A program made the position numbers and the translations under genes. Below, in pieces: positions 1-5,317 of a DNA stretch of 36,881 nt (position 1 is its first letter; the number at the start of each line of letters is the position of its first letter). The notes under the pieces are model-generated. The model was given only the letters and a program-made list of their open reading frames with translations, ran no database searches and was not told the origin of the DNA. This stretch comes from a virus, in the IMG/VR virus record IMGVR_UViG_3300046492_000605, positions 1-36,881 of that record; one strand, given 5' to 3'.

Positions 1-711
1 ATGAGCAATTCGAAAAAAGTCGTTGTGATCACCGGTGCATCCCAAGGTCTGGGCGATGGCATGGTCAAGGCCTTCCGCGCACTCGGCTACCAGGTTGTCG
101 CCACCTCGCGTTCGATCAAGCCTTCGACCGATCCGGACATCCTGACCGTGGCCGGCGACATCGGCGAACCGGAAACCGCGCAAAGCGTCATTCGTGAAGC
201 GATCGCCCGTTTTGGCCGCATCGACACCCTGGTCAACAACGCCGGCATCTTCGTCGCCAAGCCATTCACCGCGTATACCGCTGAAGACTACGCCAACGTG
301 CTGTCGGTGAACCTCAACGGTTTCTTCTACATCACTCAACTGGCCATCAACGAGATGGAAAAACAGGGCAGCGGCCACATCGTCAACATCACCACCAGTC
401 TGGTGGACCACGCGATCGACGGCGTGCCTTCGGTACTGGCTTCGCTGACCAAGGGCGGCTTGAACGCGGCGACCAAATCCCTGGCTATCGAATACGCCAA
501 GCGTGGTATCCGGGTGAACGCGGTCAGCCCTGGCATCATCAAAACTCCAATGCACGGCGAAGAAACCCATGCTGCACTGGGCGCCCTGCATCCGGTCGGG
601 CATATGGGCGAGATCGATGATATTTCACAAGCGGTCGTGTACCTGGACAACGCCAAGTTTGTCACCGGCGAAATCCTCCACGTCGATGGCGGCCAAAGTG
701 CGGGTCACTAA
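1..711 (+). CDS. SDR-family oxidoreductase, atypical active site
   Basis: A 236-aa classical-length short-chain dehydrogenase/reductase. Visible motifs: the N-terminal Rossmann cofactor loop TGASQGLG (residues about 11-18), the NNAG motif near residue 79, the N-[IV]-[TS] segment NITTS, and the PG motif (SPGIIKTPMHG) after the active site. It ends in FVTGEILHVDGGQSAGH, typical of the family. Odd point: the catalytic YxxxK reads ASLTK, so the Lys is present but the Tyr is replaced by Ala. SDR members with this kind of change exist, so the gene is probably intact, but its chemistry cannot be assumed. It starts at the first base of the window, so the upstream context is unseen. Host chromosomal gene, followed by a strong terminator. 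No substrate can be inferred. Confidence 0.9.
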   Translation: MSNSKKVVVITGASQGLGDGMVKAFRALGYQVVATSRSIKPSTDPDILTVAGDIGEPETAQSVIREAIARFGRIDTLVNNAGIFVAKPFTAYTAEDYANVLSVNLNGFFYITQLAINEMEKQGSGHIVNITTSLVDHAIDGVPSVLASLTKGGLNAATKSLAIEYAKRGIRVNAVSPGIIKTPMHGEETHAALGALHPVGHMGEIDDISQAVVYLDNAKFVTGEILHVDGGQSAGH

Positions 712-735
712 GATCTGGTTATGCACACCGCAATG

Positions 736-773
736 AAAGAAGCCCTCGTAGCAATACGAGGGCTTCTTTTTTT
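736..773. terminator. Rho-independent terminator after the SDR gene
   Basis: Perfect 15-bp stem (736-750 pairs with 755-769), GCAA tetraloop (751-754), followed by a run of T. Its core stem is almost the same as that of the terminator at 1715-1748, so the intervening glycosyltransferase gene is bracketed by two similar hairpins. Confidence 0.92.
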
Positions 774-922
774 GATGAGGGGAAAAGGGCTTGTTTGTGA
801 TGATCAAATGCGTGATCACGTTTATTTAAGGAAGCGTCTGACATACAGAGAGGCAAACTCTTGTAGATCATTGATTCTTTTCTGTGGCGCGGGGCTATGG
901 AAAAGTCATTCAAGGATTTCAA

Positions 923-1615
923 GTGCATCGCGTTCAGATTCGCAGGGGGATGCCGCTCAACCTGCCAAGGGTCGCTTTCGATGTCGACCGCGTGTTCTGC
1001 ATCTCATTGGGCGAGCGCAAAGATCGACGTGAGCTTTTCCGGCAAACCGTCTCACGTAACATTTCCAACCCGATTGAATTCTTCATCGCGCAGCGCTGTG
1101 ATGATCCAGTCCGGGGTTGCTATGAGTCACATCAAGCGCTGGCCAAAATGCTATTGGCTGAAGGTTGGCAGAGAATTCTGGTCTTCGAAGACGATGCGAA
1201 ACCCTACACGCTTCGCGCTACTCAGGTGAGATGGGTGAACCGATTTGTTCGCAACAACGCCTTTCAAGTGCTGCACCTGGGCTACAGCATGGGGCGAACA
1301 TGGCTGACCTGGTTTCCATTCATCGCCCGTGGTGAGGTGGTGGCGTTGCACGCTTACATTATCTCGCGCGAAGGCTGCCAGGTTTTAGCCGGCACGCCGT
1401 ATAGCGGAACGCCGGTCGATGTCCTGTTCAAGCAACAGATCAAACAACATTGCGTGTTCCCGATGCTTTTCCGCCAGCACGCGGCGACGCAAACAGGCAG
1501 TGATATCCAAACGGTTGCCACTAACGAAGACGAATGGTGGGAGGGCAACTGGAGAAAACACCAACGGTCATTGCTCAAGAACATTTGGCGAACGGTGTTC
1601 AGGTTGAGGTTTTGA
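923..1615 (+). CDS. Glycosyltransferase family 25 (LPS biosynthesis type) protein
   Basis: Likely a glycosyltransferase acting on surface polysaccharide or LPS. The GT25 signature is seen in order: a beta strand with INL-like VFCISLGERKDRR near the N terminus, then GCYESHQALAKML (compare GCxLSH in the family), then the acidic LVFEDDA motif expected to bind the metal and sugar nucleotide, and a late basic C terminus. Start choice: GTG at 923 has an AAGGA Shine-Dalgarno six bases upstream (912-916), giving 230 aa. GTG 884 and ATG 950 are in-frame alternatives. The gene stands alone between two terminators and just outside the prophage attachment site, so it belongs to the host chromosome. Acceptor and sugar are unknown. 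Confidence 0.75.
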   Translation: MHRVQIRRGMPLNLPRVAFDVDRVFCISLGERKDRRELFRQTVSRNISNPIEFFIAQRCDDPVRGCYESHQALAKMLLAEGWQRILVFEDDAKPYTLRATQVRWVNRFVRNNAFQVLHLGYSMGRTWLTWFPFIARGEVVALHAYIISREGCQVLAGTPYSGTPVDVLFKQQIKQHCVFPMLFRQHAATQTGSDIQTVATNEDEWWEGNWRKHQRSLLKNIWRTVFRLRF

Positions 1616-1714
1616 TTTCGGGTTTTCTTGAAGGTGGGTTAAGCGGAGCCTGTTGAGTCATGGATGACTCAGGCTTGTTGCGAACAGGGCGCTGGATCAT
1701 TTAGCCCCAGAAAC

Positions 1715-1748
1715 AACAAAGCCCTCGTATTTCTACGAGGGCTTTGTT
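1715..1748. terminator. Bidirectional terminator between the GT25 gene and the tRNA fragment
   Basis: Perfect 15-bp stem (1715-1729 with 1734-1748) and a 4-nt loop, A-rich on the left and T-rich on the right, so it can work in both directions. It lies just 3' of the minus-strand tRNA-Thr fragment, so it probably was the terminator of the original tRNA gene and also ends the GT25 transcript. Confidence 0.88.
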
Positions 1749-1753
1749 TTGTA

Positions 1754-1798
1754 TGGTGCCGGCACCAGGAATCGAACCCGGGACCTACTGATTACAAG
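1754..1798 (-). other. attL core: 3' fragment of tRNA-Thr(UGU)
   Basis: Read on the minus strand this is the anticodon-loop-to-CCA part of a tRNA: it starts CTTGTAATCAG (anticodon TGT in its loop), has the T-arm GGTTCGATTCC, and ends GCCGGCACCA. To the right the sequence diverges at once from any tRNA D-arm or 5' half. This is the usual result of phage integration into a tRNA gene: the phage brings a copy of the 3' part that restores the gene at the far end and leaves the old 3' part here. The integrase lies close by. No matching copy was found in the rest of the window. Confidence 0.85.
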
Positions 1799-2007
1799 GC
1801 ATGTGCTTCAAATATATAAATCAACAGGTTACGAGAGCTTCTGTTACGTGTTGATGCGCCAAAACGCGCATGCTTAGCGACCTTTAAATCGCTTCTTACG
1901 TCGGAAACCAGCAGCTGGACACCTTTGCGCAGTGGCATGAACCGGCCAGTTCTATGCGTATAGAATGAGCAAAACATATCTCTTACAGCTTGCGGTGACA
2001 GTAGAAC
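1799..2007. other. attL-flanking gene-free segment
   Basis: About 210 bases between the att core and the first phage gene, AT-rich at the start. It holds a perfect 6-bp inverted repeat ATGCGC/GCGCAT (1854-1859 and 1866-1871) and two GTTACG repeats (in 1828-1850). These could be integrase arm sites, but that is inference from position only. A 61-codon open frame on the minus strand starting inside it shows no recognisable features and is not called. Confidence 0.4.
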
Positions 2008-2427
2008 ATGGATGACTTCCTAGCTTTCGTTTCCCAAAACTTGCCTGTTTTAACTGCCTTGGCGGGTGTCTTTGCTGCTGCATTGGCAGCCCTTCGCTAC
2101 TTCATGGAACGATCCAGGGATGCGCGTTGGAAAGAGTTCGAGACCTATCACAAAATGGTGAAAGATCTCGTTGAACCGGAGGATAAAGACGGAGCTATGA
2201 GGATCGACAGGCAGTGCGCGTTAATTTACGAGTTCCGATTTTTTCGTAGGTATTTCCCGCAAACACTCCGGATGTTCAAGGCTCTGAAGGACCATACGGG
2301 AAGCTGGAAACACGATCGACTCCAAGCCGAGTTGGGGGCAGGCATAGATGCGATCAACAGCGAGACGTCGTCTTGGAGGATGAAGCTGGCTTTGTTTTTT
2401 CAACCAGCCTCGTATTACAAAGAATGA
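2008..2427 (+). CDS. Small membrane-anchored protein of unknown function
   Basis: 139 aa, not recognised. One N-terminal hydrophobic helix (about residues 13-32), then a basic stretch and a soluble cytosolic domain rich in aromatic and charged residues (EFRFFRRYFPQTLRMFK near residues 75-91). No Shine-Dalgarno is obvious before the ATG. It lies between attL and the convergent integrase gene, outside the core phage operons, which is a typical place for lysogenic-conversion or exclusion genes. A role in superinfection exclusion would fit the topology but is only a guess. Confidence 0.6.
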   Translation: MDDFLAFVSQNLPVLTALAGVFAAALAALRYFMERSRDARWKEFETYHKMVKDLVEPEDKDGAMRIDRQCALIYEFRFFRRYFPQTLRMFKALKDHTGSWKHDRLQAELGAGIDAINSETSSWRMKLALFFQPASYYKE

Positions 2428-2458
2428 TGCTGCAGGTAAAAATAGAGGTTCCTTTCGA

Positions 2459-3607
2459 CTATTGCGCTGAAGGATCCACGATCGGTGTGCTGTGATCGTA
2501 AACATCCATCATCTTCGGATCTCGGTGCCCGCTCGCTTCTTGTTTGTCTGCTCTAGTGCCAGTTGTGTCAGTAATGCCACGCCGCTTCAAGTCGTGCAGG
2601 GCAAAGCGGTCTTCTGGATCAATGTTCCCATCCGCGATAGCCAAAGTGATGAATCGCTGCCAGGCAGTGTCAAGACTCGTCTTGCGAAGTGGTCCACCAT
2701 GGTTGGCCACGATGATAAAGCGCTTCGACGCTGCAATCGGAATAGCCGTCTTCCGGCTTTCCCAAGTCCTAGCGCGCAGAGCCTTGGCGCCATCCCAAAC
2801 GGTGCGTAGCCGCGGAGTCCAGCGGACAATGTTGTCTCTGCTACCCTTGCGCCGATTCGTCAGGATGCCTTCTTCCAGCTCATTGGCATCTGTCAGCGTC
2901 ACGACCTCGATGCCGCGAAGCCGGCACAAGTAGGCCAGCTCCATCACGCTGGCCAAGTACTCCGGGCAACCTCCAGGCTCATTCCGAGCCAGACGCCCGC
3001 GCGCAGTTGCGCGATCGATCAGAAGATCCATCACATTGCGCCGTGGCAATCGGCGTTGCTTCCGCTCGATCGGTGCCTCAATGCCCAGGGCGGGATTTAC
3101 TTCCAGAAATCCACGATTACGCCCCCACTGCAAAACACGGCGCAGGTATCGAAGCGCGTGTGCGGCTTTTGAGGGTGTGCCTTCGTCTGCAAGCCGATCG
3201 ACAATGCGCTGCACCAGGGCAGCGGTGAATTTCTTCACCGCCAGATCACCCAGCGGCTTGCCCAGTTTGGTTGGGATGTTAAGCAACACGTCGCGGGAGT
3301 AGCAGTAGTCGTCGTGAGTTTTTGGCGCGAGCTTCTTGTAACGGTCACTCTGGTGGAATTGCTCGCAGACATATCGAAGGGTGCCACGGTCAACATTGGA
3401 CGCCTCGTCCATGATGCGATGAAGCTCTGCCAACGAAACGTCTTTGGGCGCCACGTTCTTACGTCGCTGCTTTCCCGTCTCGTCGTAATGAAGGGTGTAC
3501 CAGACTCCGCTGCCGCGATGGTCGAAGTAAATGGCCGCCGGAAGGGCGGCCTGATCGACATGCGCAGGGATGTGGGGATTGTGCTTCCGCTTCCTTGCTT
3601 TCCTCAT
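2459..3607 (-). CDS. int: Phage integrase, tyrosine recombinase
   Basis: Catalyses site-specific recombination between attP and the tRNA-Thr attB. The open frame extends upstream to 4009, but the real start is ATG 3607 (MRKARKRKHNPHIP), which overlaps the stop of the DUF4224 gene by ATGA; the product is 382 aa. It has a basic N-terminal arm-binding region, a central SAM-like core-binding part, and a C-terminal catalytic domain with RLRGIE (Arg I), HDLKRR, GHRDPKMMDVYDH (His and the Tyr nucleophile). The usual HxLR box reads HDLK, a variant I recall from other Pseudomonas phage integrases. It is the last gene of the leftward early operon and lies about 660 bases from attL. Confidence 0.95.
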   Translation of the reverse strand: MRKARKRKHNPHIPAHVDQAALPAAIYFDHRGSGVWYTLHYDETGKQRRKNVAPKDVSLAELHRIMDEASNVDRGTLRYVCEQFHQSDRYKKLAPKTHDDYCYSRDVLLNIPTKLGKPLGDLAVKKFTAALVQRIVDRLADEGTPSKAAHALRYLRRVLQWGRNRGFLEVNPALGIEAPIERKQRRLPRRNVMDLLIDRATARGRLARNEPGGCPEYLASVMELAYLCRLRGIEVVTLTDANELEEGILTNRRKGSRDNIVRWTPRLRTVWDGAKALRARTWESRKTAIPIAASKRFIIVANHGGPLRKTSLDTAWQRFITLAIADGNIDPEDRFALHDLKRRGITDTTGTRADKQEASGHRDPKMMDVYDHSTPIVDPSAQ

Positions 3608-3816
3608 AGAATTTCGGCGTCGTACCGCTCTGCTGATGCAGGCGTGAGGCCCGCTGCTTGGTTGATGAGGTCCAGTGTTGTCCAGGGGCCGGTACGCCCG
3701 CGAAACATGCGGATGCCTTGTTCGAGAAGTAATCTTTCGACATCGGAGCGGCGTTGATAGCCGGTAATGCGCTGCAAGTCCTCGAACACCAGGACGTTGT
3801 CCGATCGGGAGTTCAT
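3604..3816 (-). CDS. DUF4224-type small protein upstream of integrase
   Basis: 70 aa with the pattern VFEDLQRITGYQRRSDVERLLLEQGI, an HTH-like segment typical of DUF4224 proteins often found directly before phage integrases. Its stop overlaps the integrase start (ATGA), so the two are probably translationally coupled. A job as excision or directionality helper is suggested by position and HTH character but is not shown. Confidence 0.75.
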   Translation of the reverse strand: MNSRSDNVLVFEDLQRITGYQRRSDVERLLLEQGIRMFRGRTGPWTTLDLINQAAGLTPASAERYDAEIL

Positions 3817-3893
3817 GTTTGGTCTCTTTCAGATGGAGCACCCCGGGCAGTGTAGTACTCCGGCCGGGGCCATGGTTATTAGAAGTGCCGCTG

Positions 3894-4103
3894 TCAGTTG
3901 CTAGTGCAGATAGTGAAAACGTTGGGGTTTTCGCCGTTCTCCAGGTGCCACACGATGTCGGGATCGGGGTAGAACTTCCGGGCAATTGCTTTGGCGGCCT
4001 CATGTGCACTGATTGTGTTGCTGGCGGTAGGCTTGAAACCTTTTATCCGAGCAACATAGGTGCCGGTGGATTGCCGAACGTTGATCACAGTTTCAACGGA
4101 CAT
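3894..4103 (-). CDS. Small phage protein of unknown function
   Basis: 69 aa, start ATG 4103 chosen because GGGAG lies at a normal distance upstream; the longer frame to 4331 is the shadow of the neighbouring gene. It contains a beta-rich start (VETVINVRQSTGTYVARIKG) and an AHEAAKAIARKFY helix, with no known domain recognised. It overlaps the end of the upstream gene by 11 bases, showing membership of the early operon. Confidence 0.6.
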   Translation of the reverse strand: MSVETVINVRQSTGTYVARIKGFKPTASNTISAHEAAKAIARKFYPDPDIVWHLENGENPNVFTICTSN

Positions 4104-4353
4104 ATCGTTTCTCCCTTGATGCTCGAGCAGCAGCTCTTTCTTCCATGAAGGCAGCCCACTCCACCGACTTGTTCTGTTGCCGAACACGGCTGCATGTCTG
4201 GTGTTTACGTGTAGAGCGAGCTTTCCCGCAGATGTCGCAGATGCTGGGCAGGTCCAGGCGGTGACTAGCCATCGTCGGACGAGTTCTAGGGCCGTGTGAC
4301 GCGGTGTTCGTGATAGCCTCGGCGGTGCCATCGTTGAGGGTTTGGGCTTGCAT
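4093..4353 (-). CDS. Small Cys-rich early phage protein
   Basis: 86 aa. The middle holds CDICGKARSTRKHQTC, a CxxC followed by one more Cys and a His, possibly a small zinc-binding element, then a basic, Ala/Arg-rich C terminus. A strong AAGGAGAG Shine-Dalgarno precedes the ATG. The 26-base start region of this gene (4348-4373) is repeated exactly at the start of the 45-aa gene (4948-4973), and both are preceded by a hairpin with the same loop. Function unknown; nucleic-acid binding is plausible. Confidence 0.6.
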   Translation of the reverse strand: MQAQTLNDGTAEAITNTASHGPRTRPTMASHRLDLPSICDICGKARSTRKHQTCSRVRQQNKSVEWAAFMEERAAARASREKRYVR

Positions 4354-4373
4354 GGTTCTCTCCTTTCAGTGGT
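4348..4373 (-). repeat. Direct repeat copy 1 (translation-initiation region)
   Basis: 26 bases covering part of the leader, the AAGGAGAG ribosome-binding site and the first codons. Identical to 4948-4973, exactly 600 bases away. Suggests duplication of a leader module within the early operon. Confidence 0.9.
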
Positions 4374-4382
4374 GGTAGGCGT

Positions 4383-4402
4383 CGAGGGGTTGCAGCCCCT
4401 CG
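4383..4402 (-). promoter_or_regulatory. Intergenic hairpin 1, conserved CTGCAA loop
   Basis: Stem CGAGGGG/CCCCTCG around loop CTGCAA (minus strand), between the stop of the 106-aa gene and the ribosome-binding site of the next gene. Same loop as the hairpins at 4782-4801 and 4975-4990. No U run follows, so a simple intrinsic terminator is unlikely. Confidence 0.6.
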
Positions 4403-4433
4403 GCGCCGTTTTGTTCAGCCTTTCCCGCGGCTG

Positions 4434-4754
4434 CTATTGCGTGTCTATTTCGCCCATCGATTTCGCAAGAGTGATGAGCTGGTACGGCTCACTATTCGGT
4501 ATTTCCGTGATGACCAACTCGCCGTTCTCACTGAAAACAACCAACCATTGCCCGCACATGAATCTGTAGGGAATGTCCTGGCCTGTGGATCTGGCTGCGT
4601 CCCGGGCAATTTCGAAGCTCTTAATCGCTTTCTGTGTCATTTCCCCAAGTTGTTTTTGTGATCTCGCGGCATCGTCTTTTGCTTGCTCGAGGTACAAAAG
4701 TGCATCCCTGAAGTCGACGATTGGTGTGGCTTTCTTCGCTTTCGTTGTTTCCAC
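4434..4754 (-). CDS. Early phage protein of unknown function
   Basis: 106 aa, GTG start at 4754 preceded by AAAGGAG. The first half (residues 15-60) is a charged helical segment (DALLYLEQAKDDAARSQKQL) that may form a coiled coil; the second half is beta-like (CGQWLVVFSENGELVITEI). No family recognised. It sits in the leftward early operon between two of the hairpin leaders. Confidence 0.6.
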   Translation of the reverse strand: METTKAKKATPIVDFRDALLYLEQAKDDAARSQKQLGEMTQKAIKSFEIARDAARSTGQDIPYRFMCGQWLVVFSENGELVITEIPNSEPYQLITLAKSMGEIDTQ

Positions 4755-4781
4755 GGTGTTTCTCCTTTCATCATTTGGCCC

Positions 4782-4801
4782 CGAGGGTTTGCAGCCCCTC
4801 G
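4782..4801 (-). promoter_or_regulatory. Intergenic hairpin 2, conserved CTGCAA loop
   Basis: Stem of CCGAGGG-type arms around a CTGCAAA loop, between the 45-aa gene stop and the GTG start of the 106-aa gene. Its right-hand part repeats that of hairpin 1 almost base for base. Confidence 0.55.
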
Positions 4802-4815
4802 GCGCCTCTCGTTGT

Positions 4816-4953
4816 TTACTTGGCCAGCCAGATCAGTACGTCCGGGACTTGCATGGCCACGATCGCGATCAGTGCAATTGTCGAAATCGTCGTGAGCAGA
4901 TTGCTCAACAATTCCCTGCTGCCCGACTGGGCTGTTTCGTTGGTGCGTTGCAT
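4816..4953 (-). CDS. 45-aa single-helix membrane protein
   Basis: Begins MQRTNETAQSGSRELLSN and has one hydrophobic helix (about residues 19-34, with TTISTIALIAIVAM), then a short tail ending LIWLAK. It is supported by a perfect AAGGAGAG ribosome-binding site and a leader identical to that of the gene starting at 4353. It is too short for default gene callers. Position in the early leftward operon suggests it is made on induction or infection. Function unknown; small phage membrane proteins of this kind can modulate lysis timing, exclusion or a host membrane enzyme, but nothing here decides between them. Confidence 0.7.
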   Translation of the reverse strand: MQRTNETAQSGSRELLSNLLTTISTIALIAIVAMQVPDVLIWLAK

Positions 4954-4973
4954 GGTTCTCTCCTTTCAGTGGT
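4948..4973 (-). repeat. Direct repeat copy 2 (translation-initiation region)
   Basis: Exact copy of 4348-4373, containing the ribosome-binding site and the first codons of the 45-aa gene. Confidence 0.9.
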
Positions 4974-4974
4974 T

Positions 4975-4990
4975 GCCGGTTGCAGCCGGC
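4975..4990 (-). promoter_or_regulatory. Intergenic hairpin 3, conserved CTGCAA loop, different stem
   Basis: Stem GCCGG/CCGGC around loop CTGCAA. The loop equals that of hairpins 1 and 2 while the stem sequence differs and stays paired, which points to selection on the structure. Confidence 0.6.
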
Positions 4991-4991
4991 G

Positions 4992-5300
4992 TTACAGGGA
5001 GCTGTCTGGCTTTCGCACCAGGTGCAGCTCCAAACCTTCAAATTCGTTGTTGTCCCCAGTGAGCGATTGCCACTCCAGAACCGCCTGGATCTGAAGTCGC
5101 GAGCAATTCAGCACGAGAATTTCGCGTTGCCCGTCCGTTGCCCTAACGTCCAGGATGTCGACCAGCCCATCAGCGCCGTAGGCGTCGGCCTGTACGGTTT
5201 TGCGGTGATCGTTGCCCATTTGGTTATGCAGCTCGGCGATGCGGTCTTGCAGGCTGAGCGATGTGTCGAGAGAGCTTTCGGCGATTACTTGAATCTGCAT
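4992..5300 (-). CDS. Early phage protein of unknown function
   Basis: 102 aa with start ATG 5300 and a GAGGGG ribosome-binding site six bases away. The sequence begins MQIQVIAESSLDTSLSLQDR and is mixed alpha/beta; no domain recognised. It follows the primase-helicase stop by 17 bases, so it is in the same operon and may assist replication. Confidence 0.65.
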   Translation of the reverse strand: MQIQVIAESSLDTSLSLQDRIAELHNQMGNDHRKTVQADAYGADGLVDILDVRATDGQREILVLNCSRLQIQAVLEWQSLTGDNNEFEGLELHLVRKPDSSL

Positions 5301-5317
5301 TTACGTCCCCTCGACGG

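Noticed and set aside
721-1032. 103-codon plus-strand frame after the SDR gene
   Set aside because: It runs through the terminator hairpin and ends inside the glycosyltransferase gene.
1792-1977. 61-codon minus-strand frame next to attL
   Set aside because: Overlaps the attL region, no ribosome-binding site or domain.
3608-4009. N-terminal extension of the integrase frame to a 516-aa protein
   Set aside because: The extension is low-complexity, runs through the DUF4224 gene in another frame, and the family start with ATGA coupling is at 3607.
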